A stretch of DNA of 64,000 nt, from the NCBI GenBank assembly GCA_037074765.1, contig JBAMDO010000025.1:124001-188000 (forward strand). Direction: 5' to 3'. A program made the position numbers and the translations under genes. Below are positions 24,400 to 36,651 of the stretch, piece by piece. The stretch's first letter is position 1; each line of letters begins with the position of its first letter. Under the pieces are notes generated by a model. The model saw nothing but the letters and a program-made list of their open reading frames with translations, had not been told where the DNA came from and made no database searches. The stretch comes from Mansonella perstans (taxonomy: Eukaryota; Nematoda; Chromadorea; Rhabditida; Onchocercidae).

Positions 24400-26544
24400 A
24401 ATTCTCCTATTTTTAGCGCATTGTAGCTGACTATGCCGTCTTGTTGTAAGCAAGTCTGGATTAAGAATTCGCTGTTTCTGCTACTAATGCTCATCTTTTT
24501 TTTGGTATCAGTCGCTAATTATAATGACTTTCACATATCAGCACTTCTGTTGTATATTTTAGCACACTATATAACTAATCAGTAGAGAATCTATCAGTAG
24601 ATCAGTCAAACAGAAATAAAACAGACAAAAATTGCACTAGCAAGGGAATTTAGCTTACAACGTCAAATTTGTTTAATTATTGGTTGCAGAATATATGTTC
24701 TTTCTCCTTTGCCAATCTTCCGAAGATTTCAAGTTATTTGATAATTCGTCCAATGTTGCAAGTGTAGTGAAGTGAGTGAACTTTCAAGCAAATAGTGCGT
24801 CACTTATCATTTTCATCTGCATGAGGTACAACCCATGCTCTAATTCTAGATTCTCATTTGGATAATATTGACTTTCTCTTTTCAATTGCTGCAGCCTGTT
24901 CCATTGAACTCAAAGTTCACAAAAATAGCTTACTTTATACTTTTTGCAACAATAAGACTAATTGTAAAATATCTCAAATTTTTCTGAGGCGATTAAATGG
25001 GTGAAAAGTTCATTCTACCCAGGCGATATCTTATTCATTCTACCCAACGTTTTTAAATGGTTCATCTACTACACATAATATAGATAGCCGAACTACTGAA
25101 GGTTCTGGCAGTTTAGTTCCAGTATCTCTTTGCGAATGCTTTTTCAATGAAGTTAGAAGATCTCATGCAACTCTAAAGTTAAAAAAGCATCCTCGCGAAA
25201 ATATCACTGCTTATCGAAAACACAGGCTAGGATGAACGAACTGCGGGAACTTCAGAAAAAGATTTGAACTTAGGAAAGTAATTTAGAAAAAATGATTCCG
25301 CTATTTTCTGAAAATGTATTTCATACTTGATTTTTCGACGATTTTTTTATTTTCCCTTTCGGTTAATTTCTCTGAATTCCGCATCATTTTTACAATAAGC
25401 TGATATTGAGTCGATAGTTCCATGTAACTCGTCGATTTGTTATCCCAAATTTATAATCTTAAATTTTTAGATGACGTCTTTCTCAAACTCTTGTTTCTGT
25501 GAAGATTTGAAATTTTTAGAACGCATCGAAAACAAGTGAAGATCTTCAAAGAAAGTTTAGTCGTCTTTTTCTTCGAAGTTTTATGCTATTGCTTTCTTTG
25601 AGGATATGAATGATTCTTTAGATTTCGATTATAAAATTTTCCGAAATTCAGTCCGTTCAACTTTAATAAATCAGACATCCAAGAACAATATTCTTCCTCT
25701 TATCTGAATAACTTAACAAAAGGTAAATTCATGGCAGCTCAAATTGCAAAGCTCCGCTCACTGGATGGAAGCGTTTAGCTTAATAATCCACTGTTTGTCC
25801 AGTATATGTGTTGATTAAAATAAATCGGGATGAAAAAAACACGCGTTTTCACGTTAGTTATGATAAGATGGTTATACTGTGTTAAAAGATTAACACAGTA
25901 TAATTTATTGTTGAAAGAATTGAATAAGCTCGAAAATTCAGACGTGTAATAACGGTAGGAAAATGATAGTATAACTCACAATAAAATTCGAAGGAATAGG
26001 GAAATACTCCAGACGAAGTTGGAATCAATCAGTAGCTTACTGCTATTTTTTCAAGGGCAATCTTATATATTTTTGATTATATGGAATTAACCAATGAGAT
26101 TGAAGAAAATTGCAAAGAATGTATTAGGATCATTAAGCATGATAAACATACGTAGATTAAATCCTAAACAATCATGCATAAAGTGAGGTAAAATGCGATC
26201 AAACAAAGACAGTGAGTGTGGTCAATGTGCTTTTACTCATTTTACATTAAATCTTCAAATTACAAACCGTTAAGATTTTCGGAATTGTTTCGAATAATAT
26301 TATAATGCAAGATCGTTTGACATGCAAATAATTTTGTAGTACAGGTTTCGGTTTTTCCAATATTAGTAGTTATAATTTCGAAACTTTCGATAATTGATTT
26401 AATTTATAGATATCTTGGATAACGCATATGACACAGAAACAGTTTAAGGTACTTCCATGACGTATCTTCGAGTTATATTTTTCTAAATGGTCTCTTTAAA
26501 CGTATGGTGTTACCATCCAGACATTTAATTCTAATTTAAATATA
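24400..26544. other. convergent intergenic region
   Basis: About 2.1 kb between the 3' ends of slt-1 and the mucin-like gene. It has no recognisable gene and contains a perfect 14-bp-arm hairpin at 25872-25903. Confidence 0.55.
25872..25903. repeat. perfect stem-loop, 14-bp arms
   Basis: ttatactgtgttaa, a 4-base loop aaga, then the exact reverse complement ttaacacagtataa. It sits between two convergent genes, where it could form a hairpin in either transcript. It could also be the core of an old miniature transposon, but no target-site duplication is obvious. Confidence 0.85.
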
Positions 26545-29500
26545 TTAATTTGAAGCGGCTTTTTTAAGACTGCTTAAAATTTTGTAGGAACAATGGAACT
26601 TTCCATGAAAATCTTTTGTTAGGTTTGAAAATAGTTCACTTTCTTGGGTAGTTGGGAAGTAGGTAGTTTGGGTGGATGTATGGTTTGGTACCTTGGCAAC
26701 AGTATCATAAGAATACAGATTTAAAGTCCAAACTTGTTCCTGATGCAAATTACCGCTTTATATTTAGTGAATATGTTTGAAATTGGGCAGACAAAAAGCA
26801 GACACGTCGTATATTGGAACTTAGTTAAGTCGTATAAAAGTGATCATTCTAAATTCATGAAATCTAATTCCAGAATTTGGAATGCTGACTGGTAAGAAAT
26901 TCAAATTAAAAGAAAAACAAATCTTTTATAATAAACGGAAAATCCATATTTTATAAAAAATGAAAGAGATGTTTTCTTCCTTGAAATTAATTACAATTCA
27001 GTTCGAAACAAAATTAAGGCGGTATTTCACAGATCATGAAAACCTGGGCAAACATAAATTCACAAACATAAATGCTGATATACGGAGTTCTTCCGATAAT
27101 ATATGCACTTGGATGCATTCTTGGGAAGAGGAAACTTGCTGGATTCAAAATTATGTCAAACAGCAGGTCAGTGCTTCACATCGTAACGATTGTTGCTCGG
27201 TACCATAGCGAAATGTTGCAGGAAACACTCCATCAGTTAAATCCATTGACGAAAAACCCTATGATGATATTATTTGTAAACAAAAATTTTAAAGCATAAC
27301 ATTTTAGAAAACCAAAATCTCCAAAAATTTTTACAAAGACTTCTATAAGAATTCCTCCAAATTGATTTCGATTTCAGTTTGACGCCTTTGTGGTTGGCTG
27401 CTGAACGATCTATTATTAAAAATGGATATTTTGAGGAAATTCTGAAAAAATAAAAGTGAAAAAAATTGGTGGTAGCAAATAAAGCGGCAAGTTAATGTAA
27501 CTATTGCAGATGCAACTATGCTTGCTTAATAGTCAAGTTAAACAAGAACGATATCATATGACATACAATAACGATTTATGTGTGTACTATTCATTGATCT
27601 GAAAATAACACTTACTACAAAGTGATTCTTACACCCAACCTGTGACACTTTCTGTGGTAAATCAATAGACCGCCAGTGATAAACAGCACAATCAGACTGC
27701 CGATAACGATAAACAGTAAGTCAGCACTACTGAATTCACGATTTCCAGCACAAATGGATGTTGTATTTACCTTAAATAAGTTACGATTGATAATACCGGA
27801 TCTTTTTATTGCAAAATCTGATTTTCGCAACAATTATTCCTCAATTCCTTAACCTTATTTCCTTAATCAATGAACCGAGATTTCACAGTTGAAAGAACAT
27901 TTGTTGTCTTTTATTAGCTTCCATGGTCTAGCAGGCGATTCTTTCTAACACTGGTCGCTGTGCATGAAAGTTGTTTAGAAAGTGTAATAAAATGTATGAA
28001 ACGCGTTTTGAGTTATTTTAGCAATTCTAACTATTATCATTTTTTATTCAACATAATTGATATCATAGACAGAACTGAAATAAAAAATCGAAAAACAAAT
28101 TTCGATTTGTAAATGAAATAGCTTACCCCAGTACTACAACCACTTGTGTACGGAGTTATGTTTGCGTCTATAGACACTGTGTAGAGTACCTTCAGGTACT
28201 CATTGTTTCGTTCCATATTTGTTATCTGAAAATTCTAAACAATAAATGAAGAACAGAAAATTTAACAAAAACAGAAGCAATTTCTATTACTGAATGGACT
28301 TCAAGGTTTACTAAATATTCTACCAAGTAAGTTGAGTTGATCGATCATTTAAGCTTTGAAATGTTCGGGTAGTTTATTTTACATTTCAGTAATTTTTGCT
28401 GCACGTTTAGGCTTAAGGGTCTATCCACTCACAATAATGAAAACTGTACTCAATATGAAATAATCACTTAAAAAAAATTGATCTATACAAAACTTAGTAC
28501 AAAGCTGAAAGGTAAGCAAAGTTAAAATGGACCTTAATCCGTATTGCATTTTCATTGATCGGCAAGTGTCCTTTAGGCAAACTAGTAAAAAGCACAAATT
28601 TTTTCACTGCTAGCGACACTTCACGATGCATTTGTGTTGCCGTTAAATTGATGTAAGGAGGAATTTTCAACTGAAGTTCGTAAATTTCCCCATTTTCAAA
28701 GCTGGACAATGCACGTCTGAATTTACTACCGGAAAAAAAATCTTGATGCTGTTCGAATTCAATCTTCGGTTTTTCATGACTATTTTGACCTTCCTTTCTC
28801 GGAGAGCCATTTTGCACTATTTTATCGGAAATTTCTTTCAGAAAAGAGATGGTAGGGATGGAAGGAACAACCAATGCATTTTTACTCCCTTTCTCGTTCT
28901 TTGAAAATTCATTTGTATCAAAAGTCATTTCACTCTTTGCTTCGTTATCTTGTTGGACGAAATTGCCTGAAATACAAAGCAAATTTTAAATCTTGAGGTA
29001 TAAGGAATTTCAGTGCTGGCCGATCGTCTTTAGATTTGTAATAAATTTAAATTCGTTATAATGTTAATCGAAAAAAGAGGGAATTGTGAAATAACAACTC
29101 TTTCGAACTGAAACAGTGGACTGATAATGAGCATTTGATGGGAATTCAAATGGTGCAGAAGCAAATGGAGTCCATGCCGAACCTGGAATTTCCAAAGCAA
29201 TAAAACAGTGGCAACAGTGTAAAAAATATAACTAAGAAATGATTTAAGTATCCAATGAAAAATACGAAGTAATAACCGATTGATCGATTTCTTTCCACAA
29301 TGATCGGTTTTACTGCAGCTTTCGGTGTAGTCAATACTGTTTTTCCCTTGGTGAACAGTGCTATAAATAAAGAAGACATCCATGTAAATTCTGTTAAACT
29401 CTCATCATTCGCACACAACAAAAATGTTCTCAGTAAGAAAGGGCATTATATAAAAAAGTGCAGTCCAAGCAATTGAACTTTAAAAACATCGAAATAAACG

Positions 29501-32500
29501 AACTTCAAAATTGGACATTGAACAAACTTGTTCAATACCTATGTTGTTTAAGTTTCTTAGGGCAAAAACTGATTTCAAAATTCAACCAAACTTTAAAAAC
29601 ATAAAGTAGATAAGGCTGGAACTGATTTTGTTAAGCACTTGATTTTCAAAGAAAAAGTGATATTCACAAATAAAACAAGGAAAATAGGAATGATACTTCA
29701 ACTTACGGATATTTTGCTTTTCTGATGGTTCTATTACAATACACGTCGTACTTTGCATTTTTTGTGGTGCAAGACTTACTTCTATATCTAAAAATTTTAA
29801 ATGAAGTATTTTTTTGCTGCTTTCCACGATTTCACATTGAGAATTGATGGAAAATGATACATTGCCGAATCTTGGTCGTCGAAGACCGAGTTATTCAACA
29901 AAAATCCAGATTCTACTTGAAAAGAATGATGAAGGAGCAACACTGTGATTTCCATGCGATAAATCATGCAGTAAATGCTATGCTCGCACTGAATAATTTG
30001 ACAATTTTACGACAAAGTCGTAGCATTTATCTTTGCTTCCCTTAAAATTTACCGAAATTCATAGTTGATATATAATACATAGTGCAAAAAATCTACCTGT
30101 ATGCACCGTAGTGGTAATCATAGTGGTAGCAGTTGTAATAGGTATATTACTTTCTGGAACATTATCCCAACTAAATTCCATAAAGTCAGTTTGAACATAT
30201 TCGTGACTCTCATTGTTACGATATTCAAGATATTCTTCTCCGGAAACCACAACTTCAGTAATATTACTCGAGTCACTTGTTGTCGAGGGGCTAATAAATG
30301 ATTGTGGGATGCGAGAAGTGATTGGCACATTGCTAACAATGATTTCAGCTGTTTGGTTGCTGGCCAGTGTTTTGACGGGAATAAGCGGAATAGTTGAAAG
30401 TATGGCAGCTGGTGAACTGGATAACGCAATTGAAGGCATAGCCGTTAGCGTGAATGTTGGGCTTGAATATATATTTCTTGATGTGGATAACGTGCCTAAA
30501 GAATCCACTGCTGACGTATTTACTGAATCAGTTGATGTTGTCGTTGCTTTCCCAATTTCTCGTTGACTAGGCTCATTTGTCGAGGTAACAACTTGTTCCG
30601 TTTTTGTAATTCCAGTAGAAAAACTCGTGAGAGAAATATTTTCAGATTGCGATGGAGCTGTAATTCCAAAAGAACTTGAAGACGTTGAATCAGTCCTGCT
30701 GGTAAAAATGGTCGCTGATGACTGTTCGGGAAATACAAATGAAACTATGCTACTAGGTTTTATGGTTGACAATGTCAAATGAGTAAGCAGAGATAGCATA
30801 AAATCTGGTTCAGAAGTACTTTCGTAAATACGATCGTTTGATGCAACAACTCCAGCTTCAGAATCACTACTTTCATATGGAACTGATTTAGTAGTCATCG
30901 TAAGTGGTACTTGTGTGGTCAATACCGCGTTACTACTACTATCATTTCGTTCACCTGTGGGAAAATTTTGGTTGAAATTATTCATTGTTATATTCTGAAA
31001 ATGATCCTGAGGAATCAGAAATCGAGTTATCATTGTTGGCATTAATTCTAAATGAGTGTTTGCAATAATATCTATTGAAACGTTGCCCGTGAAAAGCTGT
31101 AAATTTATTTTTCCGCCAATAATATCCACAGTATGGTGCGCAGCTGTTGAAGCCATCTGTAATGCTTGTAAATAACAGAATTATTGCAAATACTAAATTC
31201 ATTTTTGCGTTGAAATGGATTTTGAAAAATTGATTAATATAATTCTGCTTAGCACTTCGATTTTTCAACGAATTCGTCAACTATATAAGGAACAATCTTC
31301 TGAAAAAAAATTGAATCAGAAGAAAAAAAAATGCGAACATTTGTTGAGGTAGTCTGCATTGTAATTTGTGAACGATTTGTAAATGCATGAATGGAGTTGA
31401 TATTGCCAGATTTCAACAAAATTTTTGATTGCATTGATAAAAGATTTATATTGCCAGCCGGACGTATTTCTCGACCTCCTAGGATGACTGCTTCTATTCC
31501 ACGGTCAATGATCACTCTGAGAAAAGTGCTATCCTTATTCCAAGAGGCAGAGAAAGTTAAAAAATTATTCTAAGTGTCTAGCATTTTTAAAGACTTTAAA
31601 ATCCAAAATTTTGGATTTCGCGATGAGTGTCCAAAATTAATTTGCTGAAAACTTATGTACCTGGAATAGTGATTTGTGTTAATGATGATATTCGACGAAT
31701 TGGGAAACAACTGTACAATTGCCCATTCATTTTCGCACCGGACAATCATTTCGTAATTAGAAATTGAAATTTCAAAAGGTGACACAATAGTTTTTAAATT
31801 AACTGTGTACAATCCTGCTCTTATCCTCAGAAAACGATAATCTGATGTTATCTGCACAGTAATATTTCCATATCGCATTTGCATCTGAATTAATCTCTTA
31901 ATTTAAAATTTGCAAAAATTGGTAAAGATAGTTATCACCGTAAAAATTACAGCAGTTTTTGGTAAAAAATAGATTAGAAAGTTGTAAGAATCTTATAAAA
32001 ACTTCCAGAGATGTTTAAAACAAAAGATGGACTAATCTACTTAAGTAATTAATAGTAATTATGAAAATACGGAACACTATGAGAGTTTTAAAAGTGTCAC
32101 CTGTGCATTAAAAATCGTTATGTTAATACTGTAATCACTGCTCACTGAAGCAATATGAAGCTGATGATTAAGACTGTTTGAAATACCAATGGTGATTAGA
32201 TCGGGCACAGGTAACTGCCATGTAATGGCCGAAACATGGGCCCACTGACCATTGATTGCATTCACTTCAATAACACCAGTGGAGAAAATCAAGTTGACAT
32301 TTTTATCGGCTCTGTACTTCATGAAGGAATGACCATCAGTGCTTCTATTTGCCTTCAGAAACATCTGAAAATCAAATCTAATGATTAATTGATTGTCGAG
32401 ATTCGGTTTGATCAAATTGGAGCAATTCGACAAAGCTTGTGAAAAACCAAGAGGGGACATTTTTCGGCTAATAAATTTCATAAACTGATTTTCAAGACAT

Positions 32501-33589
32501 CTTAAAAGAGCAAGCATTTCCATAAACAATAAAGATGATCCAGAAAACTACGCGTCAGACGGGATTCTAACAACCCTTGTCTTTCCTGCTTACCTCTTCA
32601 ACTTTAACTGAAGATTATTTAAACCCTCTAGAAAAATGAAATTTTCGTCTAATCCTGGAAAAACAAAACTTGCGCTTATAACTTTCTAAGAATAAAATAA
32701 TCCTTTTGAAACTATCATGCCGATAAGAGGAAAGTCTTTTAAAACTTTAATCAACAACGGTAATATAAGGAACTGCTAAGGATGAAATCATGATGATCAT
32801 TAATAAATCAAAAAGTCTGCATTTGGTACTTCAGCTTTACTTTAGACATGAAAATCGAAGGTCTAATATGAGAATCACCACTTTTTGAAAAAACAACTTT
32901 TCTCGAAAAGCTCACAACCAAAAGAAAGAACTTTTTCTTAATGGAAATAACAAACTTATCTGAATTTGCTCGCATTTTGTTTGCAAAATTACTTGTGTAA
33001 GCTCGAAAATGGAAAGCACATTGCTGTGAGCGGAAAAATTTTCGGTTTGTCCGTGAGGTTGGAAGTTTAATTTTGAATTGCCCGACCAGATTTTCCCATG
33101 CAAGAACTTTTCTTGGAATTCAACCCTTGATTCATCTGAGCTGACAATTACCCAATCGGCGATCGAAACATTGGAACTGGATGAATGTACCTATATGGCA
33201 TGGTGTCATATCATTCAAATCGAAAATTCAGTATTCAGAGAGATCAAATTTTTTGTTTCAGGAAAAAAAACGTAACTGATCCTGCTATTTTTTGCTAGTT
33301 TCTGAAGCTTCAAAATAAATCGAATGATGAATTTCCCTCTCTAAAAGACGGTAAGAATTCCAAGATTACTTAGTGAAGACAGCCCATATTAGACAAAGCT
33401 AACATCACTTTAGTAAGTCCCGAATCACACCGTGAGAAACTTCTGATTTCCAGTTAAATAAAAAGTGGAATTCACAGGAGTTTTGTAAATTCAAGTTAAA
33501 TTCAGTTACTGTTATTCAACACAAAATAGTTTTATTACTGCAGCTAATAAAAAAATGAAATACCACAATATGATCTGTAGGCAGTGCAT
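26545..33589 (-). CDS. unrecognised mucin-like single-pass membrane protein, about 1080 aa
   Basis: I do not recognise the family. Minus-strand exons: 33589-33539, 33190-32916, 32500-32101, 31884-31661, 31516 to about 31270-31339, 31156-30097, 29787-29707, 29360-29277, 28966-28533, 28225-28127, 27770-27633, 26739-26545; all phases agree except that the donor of exon 5 is ambiguous. Exon 1 is a signal peptide (MHCLQIILWYFIFLLAA). Exons 2-5 give about 370 residues rich in beta-prone hydrophobic patterns and few cysteines. Exon 6 is a 353-codon Ser/Thr-rich, mucin-like segment with several N-glycosylation sequons. Exons 9-10 may form a SEA-like module (YELQLKIPPYINLTATQMHR, then YLKVLYTVSIDANI); this is a guess. 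Exon 11 has the membrane span LLFIVIGSLIVLFITGGLLI followed by YHRKCHRLG. Exon 12 is a candidate cytoplasmic tail with LYSYDTV; without it the protein would stop at 27615. Confidence 0.72.
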
Positions 33590-35165
33590 GTCGTTTGAGA
33601 CGCTGTTGGGTCGTAACAATTTGGCAACAGCCAAGCAGGAAAACATGGACACTAAACACATTGTATAGTAGGTAGCAGCAAGGCATTCAGCACCAGATTA
33701 AGTGTATGCACAGAGACTTGGTCACCTAAACATGCTCATCTTGTCTTGGCATCTTGTCCCCAATCCCATCCACCCCTTTGCTCAAACCCTAGGCGCTCCT
33801 AAATATCGTATCCATGGTGACTTCCCGTTTCAAACATTTCCTTGAAAGTATAATAATCTAACGCCTCCTCTTTTCTTCTTAAGATACACTGGATTTAATT
33901 ATAATACTTGCACGATTTCTAATCTGAATCTTCAATACAATACTTCAATTATCGAAAATTCGGAAAACCGTAACGCATGTTTTTTTATTCAATCACCATT
34001 GGAAAAGCTTAGTTCCATTCAGTTTTTAAAATCTAAATATTCAGAAACTTTATTCTGGTCCTCAATTCTACCAAACACACAAGGATCAATTTAAAACCAT
34101 TTCGATAAGCATGGATCAGTGAAATGTTAATTGCCAAGACTGTAGTGGAGTGCATTAGTGTCACAGCCACACACACACGGCAGGTATCGCTCCGACTACA
34201 ATGCCTAATGCTTAACTGGATTAATTAATTGAAATGCTCTAATATATCAAGGAACAAAATTGAAGCAAATTTATTAAACATTTGCATTAAAATCATACAA
34301 AATAATGGTATGATTCCCTATAATTTTCAAGCACTACACTATTACCAGCAATTCAGCTTGTGTGAATAACCATTAAACTGTGAGATGGCAACGTTTGAGC
34401 AGACCAACAGTAACTACAAAATAAAATTTAAGAATTTACAAGTACGCATGTTAAAAAAAAAATGAAAAAAAAAAACTGAAATAGCGAATCAATGAGGCTA
34501 CGAGCTTGAAATAAATAAAACTACAATGGATGATTGCCCAAACACAAATATTTGGCCTCCAAAAAAAAAAATTTCAAAGAAAAAAGTAGGAATGAAATGT
34601 AGTATAAGGTCTCCGGAAGCACGATTAGGCAATAAATTGAGAAAAATAATACAGTTTAGCACCATATAACAAAAAAGGCAACACATACATGGTTTGAGTG
34701 ACTGGAACCACAGTAAAATTAATTGATTAATTCCAAAAAAAGTTCCTAGCAGATTTTAGACAAAAAAAAACATGAAGATGCGGAAAAACGAAATTTGCAA
34801 CTTACAAATGTGAAATTGAGAATTAAATACTGCAGAGAGTTGCCACAACGAAGCATAACTCTGAACAAAAAAGAAAGGAAAACCCGTCGATTAACATCGA
34901 AGTTAACGTTTCCTACAACAAAATAAATGCACACCAATATAAAGCATACTGACTCTTACGCACTAAGCGATTATAGAAGCCAAAATGGATCTTTTTGCTA
35001 TTCCAAGCAACCATAAATATTATCTACTAAGTTGACAATTTCTCCTGCACCAGGAATAATTTTGTCCAATTTCGAACTTCGAATAATTCCACGGTGTCGA
35101 AACCATATACTAACTGGACCCCAGAAGGGATTTTGCATGAAACAACAGGTTTTTCGAAATAAAGG
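33590..35165. other. spacer between syg-2 and the mucin-like gene
   Basis: About 1.6 kb downstream of the syg-2 stop and upstream of the mucin-like start on the same strand. It should contain the syg-2 3' UTR and the mucin-like promoter. It has several poly-A blocks (near 34450-34475 and 34559-34570) and a short CA run near 34171. The first part, 35165-35001, continues the syg-2 frame without a stop. The spacing is too long for a typical nematode operon. Confidence 0.5.
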
Positions 35166-36651
35166 TTACACAAGGTCACCGTCAACATGCACAAAATTAC
35201 ATGGAGCGATATGTGTTCCACCACGATGTAAAAATGTACTTAACATTTGTGGAGTGGTATTATTTACGAGCAAATTAGTTGAAGAGCTAGCATCAATGAC
35301 ACATGGTTTATGTATTCGACGTGTAGAATCAACATCATTCACGTCCGTCACCAGCGACAATGAACCTCCATCCGTTAAGCTAACTGCTGTACCATCATTT
35401 TTTGATACCTTCTAAATAAAAAAATTCTACAGCACCTAATAATTCCATAATCCGTAATCTAATGTAAAATAATTTTTAAACTAATAAACTTTTACAGATT
35501 TTCATTTGTATACTTCAGTTAATGCAAGAATTAGATGCACCGTAGGTAATTTTTCTTATTAATTTTATTCCAAAGAAAAAAACTAAAAAAAGTACTGGAT
35601 AGCGAAAATTGACGTAATTACGCAGTGACCCTCGTAGTGTACTCGATTTGATAAAATCACCATATAGATTTGCTAAAAATTAACAGGTAGCATTTTCCAG
35701 CATGAAAATTAAATGCAAAAATAAGATTTGAAAGTAAAATTAAAAGAAAGTTGTGACTTACGATCAAATTCATATTCAACTAAACATTCTCGTTCATAGT
35801 AATTAACTGGATCCACTTGCTGCACATATCCATTTGGACTAACCTCCTCAAAAAATGAATTTCGATGGACATAAAAAATAAAAAATGTGAATTGAAAGCA
35901 AAATATGAAATTAAGAAAATGTAAGGGAAAAAATAAACACATACAATCATTGTTCGCAAACTCTGGTCATCCTCAGAATCTGGTTCGTGAACTAATTCGC
36001 TTCTGCTTGTATTGGTCGAGTCCGGCCTACATGGGCTTTCAACGTTTGCTAATGCTCCGTACATCTGTGCTAGTCTAACATCTGAGCTACTCTTATTAGT
36101 ATTTCGTACCATCTCTGTTTTTTCTGGAAAATTATTGTATACTGAATATCACAAGAGCTGCCACTCCTATTATCAAAAAAACGTAAAATCTATTAAGATT
36201 TTAGAAAGTGTACCAATCAAACATTACCAAACCTACCTTGCATCTTTCTCTTTCGTTTTCGTTTATGCATATAACAGAGTAGAAAGCAATTTATTAATAG
36301 CAGAATTATGCAACATGCACCAAATACCACAATTACCGGCAGAGGAAAAGAGTCATTCTAAAACAAATAAAGTGAAATAATTCGTCGAGGTATGTGCATT
36401 GTCTCACAACTCACTTCCTCTAAATAGTTAATATAAGTTATAGTTCTAGAGTATTAAGACTTGGAAACTCTTAAACGGAGACGTTGAATATTACCAACCT
36501 TAGTCACGCCGACAACATCCATTCCATATTCATCTTTTGTGTAAACAGTAATAGGTGGTCTAGAAAATTCTGACACCATACCATGACTATTCCGTGCTCG
36601 AATTGAGATTTCATAGAGACAAGCTGGTTTCAAACCCCGAATTTCTATTTC
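35166..36651 (-). other. syg-2: syg-2 exons 19-24: end of FN3, membrane span and cytoplasmic tail
   Basis: Exons: 36651-36499, 36357-36237, 36123-35945, 35846-35762, 35672-35596, 35411-35166. Exon 19 finishes FN3 (LKPACLYEISIRARNSHG). Exon 20 holds the membrane span and the stop-transfer KRKRKRK. Exon 23 is only 77 nt and needed phase matching to find; it encodes NLYGDFIKSSTLRGS, a Tyr-containing tail motif of a type often phosphorylated in nephrin-family tails. The last residues DGDLV resemble a PDZ ligand with an acidic residue at position -2, which is inference. The exon 22 acceptor ends in GAG. Confidence 0.87.

Noticed and set aside
29854..30045. Plus-strand frames opposite the mucin-like gene
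   Set aside because: They overlap introns and exons of the minus-strand model and show no domain. The Ser/Thr-rich exon keeps its complement open by composition.
33539..35168. An operon made of syg-2 and the mucin-like gene
   Set aside because: The genes are on the same strand, but the 1.6 kb spacing far exceeds the usual roughly 100-base nematode operon gap, and nothing else suggests co-transcription.
35032..35415. A 127-codon plus-strand frame opposite the end of syg-2
   Set aside because: It is mostly antisense to a coding exon of syg-2 supported by splice phase, and its translation has no recognisable domain.
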